From: Pseudarthrobacter equi
GTDB lineage: Bacteria > Actinomycetota > Actinomycetes > Actinomycetales > Micrococcaceae
Reading direction: 5' to 3'
Assembly: GCF_900105535.1 (NCBI RefSeq)
Contig: NZ_LT629779.1
Location: forward strand, 3,100,001-3,164,000
DNA length: 64,000 nucleotides
Shown here: positions 1-10,384 of the stretch, piece after piece
Numbering within the stretch: position 1 is the first letter of the stretch
Layout of the letters: each line of letters begins with the position of its first letter
The notes under the pieces: model-generated
Seen by the model: the letters and a program-made list of their open reading frames with translations, nothing else
Databases searched by the model: none
Told to the model about the DNA's origin: nothing
Translations under genes and position numbers: made by a program

Positions 1-1
1 G

Positions 2-61
2 ATCGCGGACGAGCTGGTGGTCAGCGAATCCACCATCTACCGGGCGATCAGGGAAGCCTAG
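2..61 (+). CDS. C-terminal end of a helix-turn-helix protein (partial)
   Basis: Only the last 19 codons of a frame entering from the left edge are present, closing with TAG. They read as a helix-turn-helix recognition segment (IADELVVSESTIYRAIREA), like the C-terminal HTH of resolvases or small phage/plasmid regulators. The stop overlaps the recombinase stop on the other strand by four bases, so the two genes converge. It probably belongs to the integrated element. Its full identity cannot be judged from this fragment. Confidence 0.5.
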   Translation: MADELVVSESTIYRAIREA

Positions 62-1695
62 GCGAGAGGGTCCCTGCTGACCAGCAAAGGAGTTCCCGCG
101 CTGGTCAGACTGCCCCAAGTCTCCGTCAACCCGCCGTTCACCCTCCACACGACCTTTAGTCGATGGGGATTGAGGATATTCTTGATACCAACCATTGGCG
201 GTGCTTTGCGAACGGCAATGCGGTCAATGACGATTCGCAATCGTGCATTCTTCTTCGAGACGCTCAGCCCGTTGAATACCTCGTTCAAGGACATCAAATT
301 CTCGAAATCGACATTGGACAGTCGCAAGTCTGACAGCTCATCCTGCAACCGCTTCTTGGTCGCCTCGTCGGTTGCGCGAACGGCGTTATAAACATCGGTG
401 GTGATCACATCGTCACGTAGGTCCTTGTACGCCCGCAAAAGGTCATCAGTGACTTTTTGTATGCGCGTCTCCAGAGCGACGATCTCGGCGGCATTGTCGT
501 TAATCCGCTGGAGTTGTTCGTCAGGAACCACCCGATTCAGCATCTTCACAAACTCATCAACAATGAACTCCTCCAGTTTCACAGCCCCGATGCGCATTTT
601 TCCGCAACCATGATTGGAGTCCGAGCAACGATAATTCGGGTAGCGATGAATGCCAGATTCGGGGTCACCGTCTACCTTGTACTTGATCCCGTCGTAGCCC
701 ATGGGTCCGCCGCAGTTCATGCAGAACACCATGCCGCCTAAAAGGCTCAGGGTCGGACGCTTTCCCCTTTTGCGATCGGACGTATTGATCAGCTTGTCCC
801 GAAAAGCCCTCCATTTCTTTTCGCTGATGAGAGGCTCCCAAGTGCCCGGATGGAAGCCTGCCTCGTTCTCTAACAGAGAGGGGGTAGTCACAAGCTCGTT
901 GGTGCGGCGGTTGCCACGAACTTCCTGCGACAGGTGCATCCGCAGACCAGCTATTGACGGGGAGGCTAGCGATACCTTGAACGACGTGTACTCGCGCTGC
1001 TCCCCCGTGACCTCCCTGAATCTCTTCAGGCACTTCATCAAGCTTTCACCAGAGAGATAGTCGTCGATGACCCTGACAACTTCAGGTCCGGCAACGGGGT
1101 GGGGCACTAACCGCAGCTTTCCTCCGAACCCTGTGACAGCTTCGTCGTTCGGGATAGCCATATAGCCAATCGGTACCCTTCCCCCGTTCCACCGCCCATC
1201 TTCGGCGTGAGTCTTTTTCTTGTCTCGGATTCGCTGCGTCATGCGCTCGGTCTCAGCACCGCCGAGAATCGAGCCGATACCAGCCATAACCCTGCCGTCA
1301 ATGGAGTTGAAATCAGCATCTGAGGACGTGACGAAGTGCAGCTTCAGCGGGTTGCCCGCGTCCCTAACCCGCTTGATGAATGCAAGCATCTCGTGGGGCT
1401 GCCGGTGGATTCGGTCAGGCGCATAGGCAACGATAGAGTTCACCGCTCCTGACAGCGCGAGACGCTCTACCGCCTCCCATGCGGGGCGTTTCGTACCAGC
1501 CTTGGCTGCTGACAGGTTGTTATCCGCAAAGCCCCCACGGTAGCCACCAAGGCGCGTGTCGTCACTGGTGTTTGGGTAGTGCACGAGGTCTGAGCGACCG
1601 GCAAGAAACTCGTGGCATAGCCTGATCTGCTGCTCCGTGCCTGACGCGTCACCGTACTTGTCAGAACTAATCCGAGCATAAATTGCAGTTGGCAT
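58..1695 (-). CDS. Large serine recombinase (phage/ICE-type integrase)
   Basis: This is a 545-residue site-specific recombinase that should integrate and excise the element it sits on. The N-terminal resolvase domain (about 1–155) opens with Y6-A-R-I-S10-S, where S10 is the expected nucleophile and R8 an active-site arginine. A recombinase domain follows (about 170–300). Next is a zinc ribbon with C325, C328, C357 and C364, then a likely coiled coil (about 395–460), the usual architecture of large serine integrases. The start lies about 56 bp from the point where the neighbouring cpaF gene loses its family match, the normal spacing between such an integrase and its attachment site. The coding sequence is visibly less GC-rich than the flanking backbone, consistent with horizontal origin. 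No recombination directionality factor is visible in the window. Confidence 0.93.
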   Translation of the reverse strand: MPTAIYARISSDKYGDASGTEQQIRLCHEFLAGRSDLVHYPNTSDDTRLGGYRGGFADNNLSAAKAGTKRPAWEAVERLALSGAVNSIVAYAPDRIHRQPHEMLAFIKRVRDAGNPLKLHFVTSSDADFNSIDGRVMAGIGSILGGAETERMTQRIRDKKKTHAEDGRWNGGRVPIGYMAIPNDEAVTGFGGKLRLVPHPVAGPEVVRVIDDYLSGESLMKCLKRFREVTGEQREYTSFKVSLASPSIAGLRMHLSQEVRGNRRTNELVTTPSLLENEAGFHPGTWEPLISEKKWRAFRDKLINTSDRKRGKRPTLSLLGGMVFCMNCGGPMGYDGIKYKVDGDPESGIHRYPNYRCSDSNHGCGKMRIGAVKLEEFIVDEFVKMLNRVVPDEQLQRINDNAAEIVALETRIQKVTDDLLRAYKDLRDDVITTDVYNAVRATDEATKKRLQDELSDLRLSNVDFENLMSLNEVFNGLSVSKKNARLRIVIDRIAVRKAPPMVGIKNILNPHRLKVVWRVNGGLTETWGSLTSAGTPLLVSRDPLA

Positions 1696-2663
1696 ACGCC
1701 AACCCTATACGGGGCAGCAGACCCGCCCTTGGGGTGCATCATGTATTTATTGGAGTTGGCGTGGACGGTACACATCCCCGGCAATCCGCTGTTGAGCGCA
1801 ATCAGCATGTCAAGACTTTCAGCCTCCCGTACTTCACCGACCACGAGGCGGTCTGGCCGCATTCGCAGCGCTTCCTTGACGAGGCGCCGGAGCGGGATCT
1901 CGCCTGTTCCTTCAAGGTTCGGCTGCCGGCACTGGAGTCCCACCACATCACGCAGGGGAAACTGCAGCTCAAAGATTTCCTCCACCGTGATGACCCGCTC
2001 CCGGCTGCCGATGCTGGCGGCGAGGCAGTTCAACATGGTGGTCTTACCGGCCTGGGTTGCCCCTGATACCAGGATGTTGAGACCACTGGACACTGCCGCC
2101 CCCAGGAACCGGGCCGACTGCGGCGTCAGGGTGCCCAGCTCCACCAGGTGTTCGAGCCGGCTGGCTTTGACGACAAACTTTCGAATATTCACGGCCCAGT
2201 GGCGGCGCGTCACGTCCGGAATGACGACGTGGAGCCTGGAGCCATCAGGGAGCGCAGCGTCAACAAACGGAGATGACATGTCCAGGCGCCTGCCGGAACT
2301 CTTCAGCATCCTCTCAACCATGTCACGCACCTGCTGCTCAGTAAGGCTGAGCGAGGTTAACTCTGATTCCCCGTTGCGTGCCACATAGATTTCGTTGGGA
2401 GCGTTCAGCCAGATCTCTTCTATCGAGGGATCGTCCAGCAGCGGTTGGAGCACTCCGAAGCGTGCAACTGCGTCGAACAGAAACCGCCGCGCTGCGTCCA
2501 AGGGACCCAGTGGTGGAAGCGGCCCCATGAGGGCCCGTTCGTCGTAGTCCGTTACCGCGGCGTCGACTAGCCGTCGCACTTCGCCTGATTGGTTGAGCGG
2601 GTCAAGCCCCCTGCGCCTGATCAGTTCCCGGACTTCGTCCTCGACTATCCCCAGAGCATCCAT
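1467..2663 (-). pseudogene. cpaF: CpaF/TadA type II/IV secretion ATPase, 3' part displaced by the element
   Basis: Residues 1–304 are a normal CpaF/TadA ATPase, the motor of Tad/Flp pilus assembly. The Walker A is GATQAGKTT (201–209), the Walker B region is RLVVGEVRE (272–280), and the histidine-box motif HANS is at 301–304. The remaining 94 codons up to the stop do not look like the family and run antisense to the integrase gene, so they are element DNA read by accident. The C-terminal part expected after HANS is missing. The ATG has a good ribosome site (GGGGGA, 8 nt away). With the element in place the ATPase should be non-functional; excision could restore it. The downstream tad genes would be expected beyond the left edge. 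Confidence 0.85.
1696..1757. other. Putative attachment-site junction (attL/attR) inside cpaF
   Basis: Reading leftwards on the minus strand, host cpaF sequence is intact through the codons for HANS (ending near 1752). It then turns into sequence unlike the family, with the integrase ATG following at 1695. Serine integrases use short att sites (about 40–50 bp) with a 2-bp crossover, usually right beside the integrase gene, so the crossover should lie in or near this interval. The other junction is outside the window, so the core cannot be defined here. Confidence 0.6.
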
Positions 2664-2810
2664 GCCAATTTCCCCCAGTTGACTGCCGCCCCCGGCGGAG
2701 GCAGTGCAATTGGGTCCAGCCTAGGGAGGCTACACCATGGCAACAAGTCAAATTCCACAGAATGTGGATAAACCACCACAGCGCCGCCCTTATCACTCCA
2801 GCCCCAAAAG

Positions 2811-2839
2811 AACCACTGGTTACGCTGGTCACACCAGTG
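2811..2839. promoter_or_regulatory. Nested dyads between cpaF and the lysozyme gene
   Basis: Within 29 bases there are AACC-act-GGTT, CTGGT-cac-ACCAG and an outer CACTGGT/ACCAGTG pair with a 12-nt spacer. The arrangement looks like a repressor operator in the divergent cpaF/lysozyme intergenic region. No particular regulator can be named from it. Confidence 0.35.
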
Positions 2840-2957
2840 CTATGGTGAGCGCGTTAATTGTCGAATTACCACGGTCAGGTGCCTCCCTGGGGGGCAGCAT
2901 TTGGCCAGTTATCGAAATGAGCGCTCAGGAGAGCGCCACATTGTCTCCGGAGCCAAT

Positions 2958-5765
2958 ATGAAGCGGAACCCGTCTCAGTCCCGTCGCCCCGCCGTGAAAT
3001 CGCTGTGGGTCATGCTGCTCGCAGCCTCGCTAATGGCAAGCCCCGGAATTACGGGCGCCGCCGTGGCTGTTGAACCGGCGCCTTCACCAACTGCGTCGGC
3101 AGCACCAGAAGCAAGTTCGCCGACCACACCGCCTGCACCCGCCTCGCCATCTCCGGGCGGAGCCACCCCGGCATCGCAGGAGCCCGCGGCAGCCACCGAG
3201 CCGCCGGCTCCGGCGCCCTCTCCGGAAGCCCAGCAGTCCATGGCCGAAGCGGTCGGGATTGGCGGCGCCGAAATGGGCCAGCGATCTGCACGGGTGGTGC
3301 GCTCGGCCCCCTCGGAATCCGTACGGAAGCTTAGTTCCGAAGCGCTGACCAGCGAAGGCACCTGGATGCCCACGTTCGGGGTCCAGGGGCTCGACGTGAG
3401 CGGCCACCAGCCAAGCGTGGACTGGAAACAGCAGTGGAACATGGGGTCCCGGTTCGCCTATGTGAAAGCAACTGAAGGGAACTACTACACCAATCCCTCC
3501 TACAGTTCCCAATACCAGGGAGCGCGGAACGTGGGAATGATCAGGGGCGCCTATCACTTCGCCATCCCCAACTGGTCGTCCGGCGCAGACCAGGCCCGCT
3601 ACTTTGTGCAGAATGGCGGCGGTTGGTCCTCGGACGGCTACACCATGCCGCCGGTTCTGGACTTTGAGTTCAACCCTTACGAGGGCCGAACGATCAACGG
3701 TTTCTACTTCGGCAACACCTGCTACAACATGTCCGCAGCGCAGCTTCAGTCCTGGATCCGGGACTTCGGAAACACCATGCGCTCATTGACCGGGCGGCTT
3801 CCCGTTATCTACACCAACACGAGCTGGTGGAACCAATGTGTGGGCAATCCTTCCGGGTTCGGTGATTATCCACTGTGGATGGCCGCCTACCCCAGTTCTG
3901 CCACCAACAATGCCGGCCCTGTCCCGACGGGTAGCTGGAGCACCTACAGCATCTGGCAATACAGTTCCACGGGCCCCTTCGCCGGCGATTCCAACGTCTG
4001 GAACGGCGACTACGCCTCCTTGCGGACGTTTGCCGGAGCTGCGGCTCCCGACGGGTCCTTCGACGACATGTCCGTGCAGCGGGTCGGATCCACTACGCAA
4101 CTGAACGTGCGCGGCTGGGCTGTCGACTTTGCCAATTCTTCGGCCTCAACGCAGGCTCATGTCTATGTCACCGGCCCGGATGGCGTGCGCACCGGCTATG
4201 CGCTCCCCGCCAACATAGCCCGCCCGGATGTGAATGCTGCCCTTGGAGTCACCGGGCAACATGGCTTCCAGCAAGGCATCCAGATTCAGAAATCCGGAAC
4301 CTACCAGGTCTGCGCCTACGCCATTGGCGCATTCAGCAATACTGAAATTGGCTGTAAGTCGATTGATGCAAAGGGCGTTGAGTCGCCCATGGGCAGCATT
4401 GATGACGCCAGGGAAGTGCGGAGCGCAGACAAGGTCACGCTTTCCCTTCGGGGCTGGGCAATTGACGGTGCCAACCCGGCCACGGCAACAGAAGCCCATG
4501 CCTACCTGACGGCGCCGGACGGTACCAGGACCGGTTACGTGATGCCCGCGAACCTGTCGCGACCCGACGTCGACCAAGCATTGGGGATGGGCGCCAATCA
4601 TGGCTACCAACGCGATATTCCCATTACGGCGCCCGGCAGTTACAAACTCTGCGTTTATGCCATCGGCCAGTACAGCAACACCGAGATCGGCTGCAGGCAG
4701 CTGAACTTCGCCCCGGCGGCCGCTCCCATTGGCAGCTTCGATGACGCGTCCCTGATAAAGACCTCCACCACAGCCGCACTTTCAGTCCGTGGTTGGGCGC
4801 TGGACCGCGGGGACTCAACACGGTCCATCTCTGTCCACGTCTATGTGACCTCGCCGGACGGCACCACCAAGAACTATCCGTTCTCCGCCGCCCAGGCCCG
4901 GGCCGACGTCAACAGCGCCCTTGGGGTGACGGGGAACCATGGCTTTGCCGCGGCCATACCCATCACGGCGCCCGGACAGTACAAGGTCTGCTCTTATGCC
5001 ATAGCACTCAGCCCGCTTGCCCCCGGAAACCCCCTGCTGTCCTGCCGCAACGTCGATGTCGGAGCGGTCGCACCACCAATCGGGAGCCTCGACAGCCTGA
5101 CTGTCAACAAGACGAGCACCGCTGCCTCGCTGTCCCTCGCCGGCTGGGCCGTGGATAAGGCAGACGCCTCGCGGCCCATCGACGTGCACGTATATGTCAC
5201 GGCACCTGATGGAACCACTAAGGGCTATGCCTTCAACGCGTCCCGCCCCAGGGCTGACGTCAATACTGCGTTCGGTGTGACGGGCGACCACGGCTTCGCT
5301 CCCTCGATCCCCATCACCAGCCCCGGCGTCTACACTGCCTGTGCTTACGCCATCGCGCCCAGCCCTCTGGCGTCCAACAACCCGCTGATCGGCTGCCGCA
5401 CGGCTGACGCCGGCAAGAGCGGTGTACCAGTGGGCGTGCTCGACTCTGTAGCAATCAAGACGGTTGCGGGGGTTACCTCGCTGGAGGCGACGGGGTGGAC
5501 CTACGACCCGGATATGCCCACGCTTTCGAATCCTGTTCACGCTTATGTCACCGGCCCCGACGGCAAGACCACGGGATACGTTTTCTCAACGACGGTGGAC
5601 CGGCCCGATGCAAACAAGGCTTTCGGTATCACGGGTACCCACGGATATTCCGTCAACGTCAAAACCACGGTCCGTGGAACTTATACGTTGTGCACCTACG
5701 GGATCGGAGTGTCACCGTTCACCACCGGTAACACGGCGCTGGGTTGCCGGACCCTGACGTACTAG
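2958..5765 (+). CDS. Secreted GH25 lysozyme with five C-terminal repeats
   Basis: This 935-residue exported muramidase is predicted to cleave the MurNAc–GlcNAc bond of peptidoglycan. The start is the ATG preceded by GGAG 5 nt away; an upstream in-frame start would add 19 residues before the signal peptide. The order is a signal peptide (about 1–36), an Ala/Pro-rich linker (about 38–100), a GH25 domain (about 143–362) with catalytic-type acids D146 and the DFE pair D235/E237, and then five repeats of about 110 residues to the end. Each repeat carries a GSxDD-like start, an RGWAxD strand, a (T/A)PDGTxxxY segment, a RPDVNxAxG segment, HGF/HGY and a C-x-YAI stretch. The repeats probably bind wall polymer or sugar. 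It opens the polysaccharide locus and ends in a strong terminator. Confidence 0.9.
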   Translation: MKRNPSQSRRPAVKSLWVMLLAASLMASPGITGAAVAVEPAPSPTASAAPEASSPTTPPAPASPSPGGATPASQEPAAATEPPAPAPSPEAQQSMAEAVGIGGAEMGQRSARVVRSAPSESVRKLSSEALTSEGTWMPTFGVQGLDVSGHQPSVDWKQQWNMGSRFAYVKATEGNYYTNPSYSSQYQGARNVGMIRGAYHFAIPNWSSGADQARYFVQNGGGWSSDGYTMPPVLDFEFNPYEGRTINGFYFGNTCYNMSAAQLQSWIRDFGNTMRSLTGRLPVIYTNTSWWNQCVGNPSGFGDYPLWMAAYPSSATNNAGPVPTGSWSTYSIWQYSSTGPFAGDSNVWNGDYASLRTFAGAAAPDGSFDDMSVQRVGSTTQLNVRGWAVDFANSSASTQAHVYVTGPDGVRTGYALPANIARPDVNAALGVTGQHGFQQGIQIQKSGTYQVCAYAIGAFSNTEIGCKSIDAKGVESPMGSIDDAREVRSADKVTLSLRGWAIDGANPATATEAHAYLTAPDGTRTGYVMPANLSRPDVDQALGMGANHGYQRDIPITAPGSYKLCVYAIGQYSNTEIGCRQLNFAPAAAPIGSFDDASLIKTSTTAALSVRGWALDRGDSTRSISVHVYVTSPDGTTKNYPFSAAQARADVNSALGVTGNHGFAAAIPITAPGQYKVCSYAIALSPLAPGNPLLSCRNVDVGAVAPPIGSLDSLTVNKTSTAASLSLAGWAVDKADASRPIDVHVYVTAPDGTTKGYAFNASRPRADVNTAFGVTGDHGFAPSIPITSPGVYTACAYAIAPSPLASNNPLIGCRTADAGKSGVPVGVLDSVAIKTVAGVTSLEATGWTYDPDMPTLSNPVHAYVTGPDGKTTGYVFSTTVDRPDANKAFGITGTHGYSVNVKTTVRGTYTLCTYGIGVSPFTTGNTALGCRTLTY

Positions 5766-5776
5766 GGGCTGCCCGG

Positions 5777-5823
5777 CCAACAGAAAGAGGGGTGAAGCTC
5801 GGCTTCACCCCTCTTTCTGTTGG
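5777..5823. terminator. Bidirectional terminator, lysozyme gene / rmlA
   Basis: A 22-bp perfect inverted repeat with a 3-nt loop lies between the convergent lysozyme gene and rmlA. The stem reads CCAACAGAAAGAGGGG then TGAAGC, so each strand has an A/T-rich outer stem. It is one of the longest hairpins in the window. Confidence 0.9.
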
Positions 5824-5826
5824 TAA

Positions 5827-7754
<1,928 letters not shown>

Positions 7755-7757
7755 TCC

Positions 7758-9182
7758 ATGTCTCTGGAGTTCTCGAAAAAGCTTTCCGGCCACACAACCC
7801 CCATTCCCGGCGTCGTTCTCTACGACCTCCCGGTCCACGGCGACAACCGCGGCTGGTTCAAGGAAAACTGGCAGCGGGAAAAAATGGTTGCCCTGGGACT
7901 GCCGGACTTCCGGCCGGTCCAGAACAACATCTCCTTCAACGAAAAAGCCGGAACCACCCGCGGCATCCATGCCGAACCGTGGGACAAGTTCATCTCCGTT
8001 GCCACGGGCCGGATCTTCGGGGCCTGGGTTGACCTTCGCGAAGGGCCCTCGTTCGGCGCTGTCTTCACCGCTGAACTGGACCCCAGCCAGGCCATCTTCA
8101 TTCCGCGCGGAGTCGGTAATGCCTTCCAGACCCTCGAGGACAACACGGCCTACACCTACCTGGTCAACGACCACTGGTCCGCCGATGCCCAGGGGCAGTA
8201 CACCTTCCTGAACCTGGCTGACGAAACCGCTGCCATTTCCTGGCCGATCCCGCTGGACCAGGCCGAGCTCTCCGACAAGGACAAAGCCCACCCGCGGATG
8301 GCAGACGTCGCCCCGATGCCGGCCAAGAAGATCCTCGTCGTTGGCGCCAACGGCCAGCTGGGCAAGGCACTGCGCGAACAGTACGACGGCGACGCAAGGG
8401 TCGAGTTCGCCGGCCGCGGTGAGTTCGACCTCGCCCGGGAGGATTCCTTCAAGAACCGGAACTGGAAGAATTACTCCGCCATCGTCAACGCCGCGGCCTA
8501 CACCGCTGTGGACGCTGCCGAATCCGAGGAAGGCCGGGCTGCCGCCTGGGCCATCAACGTAACGGCCGTCGCCAACCTGGCGCGCACCGCCGTCGAGCAT
8601 GACCTCACGCTGGTCCACGTCTCCTCCGACTACGTTTTTGACGGGAGCCAGGACAACCACGACGAGGACGAGCCCCTCACACCCCTGGGCGTTTACGGCC
8701 AGACCAAGGCTGCAGGCGAGGCGGTGGCAGGTGTCGTTCCCCGCCACTACATCGTGCGTACAAGCTGGGTTATCGGTGAAGGCAACAACTTTGTCCGGAC
8801 CATGGCCAGCCTCGCTGGGCGGGGGATCAAGCCGGCGGTGGTCAATGACCAGACCGGCCGCCTGACCTTCACCCAGGACATCGCAGCTTTCATCAGCCAC
8901 CTGCTGACCACCGAAGCCGCCTACGGTACCTACAACTTCAGCAACGCCGGACCCGTAAAGAGCTGGGCCGACATAGCTGCGGACGTTTACGAGCAGGCCG
9001 GCGCCTCCAGGGCTGATGTCACTGGAATCACCACTGCTGAATACTTCAAGGACAAGGCCGCCGCTCCGCGACCGCTCAAGAGTGCCCTGAACCTGGCGAA
9101 GGCACACTCCACGGGTTTTGATGTCGCCAATGCCGATGAGCGGCTGACTGCCTACCTAAAGGCGGAAAACGATAAAGCATGA
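7758..9182 (+). CDS. rmlCD: Fused RmlC–RmlD (dTDP-rhamnose epimerase and reductase)
   Basis: One 474-residue polypeptide carries the last two steps to dTDP-L-rhamnose. Residues 1 to about 185 are the RmlC cupin epimerase (RGIHAEPWDKF with H71, and ISWPIPLD near the domain end). About 189–474 is the RmlD reductase, with GANGQLG at 196–202, HVSSDYVFDG, and catalytic Y313/K317 in VYGQTK. The joint is a short linker rich in Met, Ala and Pro. In most bacteria these are two genes; the fusion is a recurrent actinobacterial arrangement. A sequence like AAGGAAC within the end of rmlB provides the ribosome site. It overlaps the next glycosyltransferase by 4 bp. Confidence 0.94.
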   Translation: MSLEFSKKLSGHTTPIPGVVLYDLPVHGDNRGWFKENWQREKMVALGLPDFRPVQNNISFNEKAGTTRGIHAEPWDKFISVATGRIFGAWVDLREGPSFGAVFTAELDPSQAIFIPRGVGNAFQTLEDNTAYTYLVNDHWSADAQGQYTFLNLADETAAISWPIPLDQAELSDKDKAHPRMADVAPMPAKKILVVGANGQLGKALREQYDGDARVEFAGRGEFDLAREDSFKNRNWKNYSAIVNAAAYTAVDAAESEEGRAAAWAINVTAVANLARTAVEHDLTLVHVSSDYVFDGSQDNHDEDEPLTPLGVYGQTKAAGEAVAGVVPRHYIVRTSWVIGEGNNFVRTMASLAGRGIKPAVVNDQTGRLTFTQDIAAFISHLLTTEAAYGTYNFSNAGPVKSWADIAADVYEQAGASRADVTGITTAEYFKDKAAAPRPLKSALNLAKAHSTGFDVANADERLTAYLKAENDKA

Positions 9183-9910
9183 CTCCTGCAGAGCAAGCCC
9201 ACCGCACCCTGGTGATCATGCCGGCCTGGAACGAATCGGAGGCCATCGGCGGCACCATCCGGGAAGTGTTCGAGTTCGGCCCTGACTGCAGCGTCCTCGT
9301 CGTGGACGACGGCTCACGCGACAACACTGCCCAGGTTGCCCGCGACGCCGGCGCACTGGTGGTGCAGCTCCCGTTCAACATGGGGGTGGGCGGAGCGATG
9401 CGGACCGGCTTCAAGTACGCAAAAATGCATGGCTACACCCGGGTCATCCAGGTGGACTCCGATGGCCAGCATGATCCTCGTGATATCAAGGCCGTCCTCG
9501 ACGGCCTGCAGGAAGCGGACATCGTTATCGGGGCCAGGTTCGCGGACAAGGGCACGTACACCGTCAGGGGCCCCCGCAAGTGGGCCATGAACGTCCTGGC
9601 CTGGACCATCTCGCGGATTGCGGGCACCCGGCTCACGGACGTGACGTCCGGTTTCCGCGCTGCCAATGCCAAGGCCATCCGCCAGTACGTGGACCACTAC
9701 CCCGCCGAATACCTTGGCGACACCATCGATTCGTTGGTCGTCGCCATCCGGTCGGGATGTACCGTGCGCCAGGTGGGCGTCTCGATGCGCGAACGGCAGG
9801 GCGGGACCCCAAGCCATGACCCCGTCAAGGCCGCCATCTACCTGGGCCGGTCAGCCTTTGCCCTCCTCTTTGCGTTGACGCGCAAGAAGAACGAACCGTC
9901 GTCCAACTAG
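9179..9910 (+). CDS. GT2 glycosyltransferase, dolichol-phosphate-mannose synthase-like
   Basis: This 243-residue GT-A enzyme is likely to transfer a sugar from a nucleotide donor to polyprenyl phosphate at the inner membrane face. The motifs are MPAWNESEAIGG near the N-terminus, VVDDGSRDNT, the QVDSDGQHDP metal-binding DxD and a TDVTSGFRA segment, all typical of DPM1/DPG-synthase-like proteins. No membrane helices are evident. It begins inside the rmlCD stop (ATGA), so it is in the same operon. The following DUF2304 protein is a frequent partner of this subtype. Donor and acceptor cannot be assigned. Confidence 0.88.
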   Translation: MTPAEQAHRTLVIMPAWNESEAIGGTIREVFEFGPDCSVLVVDDGSRDNTAQVARDAGALVVQLPFNMGVGGAMRTGFKYAKMHGYTRVIQVDSDGQHDPRDIKAVLDGLQEADIVIGARFADKGTYTVRGPRKWAMNVLAWTISRIAGTRLTDVTSGFRAANAKAIRQYVDHYPAEYLGDTIDSLVVAIRSGCTVRQVGVSMRERQGGTPSHDPVKAAIYLGRSAFALLFALTRKKNEPSSN

Positions 9911-9918
9911 GAGTTTCC

Positions 9919-10329
9919 ATGGCCACCCTCGTTGGCTTCATCTTTGTGCTGGTCATTCTGCTGATCATCTTCGAAATGCTGCGCCGCCGTCACCTGCGCG
10001 AAAAGTACGCCGTCATCTGGATCATAATTGGGATTGGCGTCCTGGTGCTGGTGGCCTTTCCGCAGCTTCTCTTCTGGTCAAGCGGAGTGCTCGGCGTGAA
10101 GGTGCCTTCAAACCTCCTGTTCGCCATGGCTATCGTGCTGCTGGTGTCCGTTTGCCTCCACCTGTCCTTCGAACAGTCCCAGGCGGAAGACGAAGTCCGC
10201 GTCCTGGCGGAGGAAGTGGGTATCCTTCGGCTCAAAGTCCTCCAGCTGGAAGAGAGCCTGACGCAGCGTGGCACAGCCGCCGGCAATGAAACACACCCGG
10301 AAACGCTCCCACCCGAACCAACAGCTTAA
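9919..10329 (+). CDS. DUF2304 small membrane protein
   Basis: This 136-residue protein has three hydrophobic segments (about 3–19, 30–52 and 62–82), then a charged, probably coiled-coil tail and a Pro/Thr-rich end. The pattern and the FEMLRRRHLREKYAVIW segment match DUF2304. Family members commonly sit beside DPM-like glycosyltransferases, and it may anchor the enzyme or help flip its lipid-linked product. It follows that gene by 8 bp with GGAG as ribosome site and closes the rml operon ahead of a strong hairpin. Confidence 0.85.
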   Translation: MATLVGFIFVLVILLIIFEMLRRRHLREKYAVIWIIIGIGVLVLVAFPQLLFWSSGVLGVKVPSNLLFAMAIVLLVSVCLHLSFEQSQAEDEVRVLAEEVGILRLKVLQLEESLTQRGTAAGNETHPETLPPEPTA

Positions 10330-10332
10330 CGA

Positions 10333-10374
10333 AAAAAGGTGGCTGCCCCAGGATCTGGGGGCAGCCACCTTTTT
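10333..10374. terminator. Bidirectional terminator after the rml operon
   Basis: A 17-bp stem (AAAAAGGTGGCTGCCCC and its complement) flanks an 8-nt loop, with a T run on the plus strand and an A run that gives U's on the minus strand. It serves both the DUF2304 gene and the convergent glycosyltransferase. Confidence 0.9.
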
Positions 10375-10384
10375 ATTCAGTCCG

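Noticed and set aside
4050..5762. The lysozyme repeats as a possible CRISPR or DNA repeat
   Set aside because: They are protein repeats of about 330 bp with diverged DNA, in a continuous reading frame.
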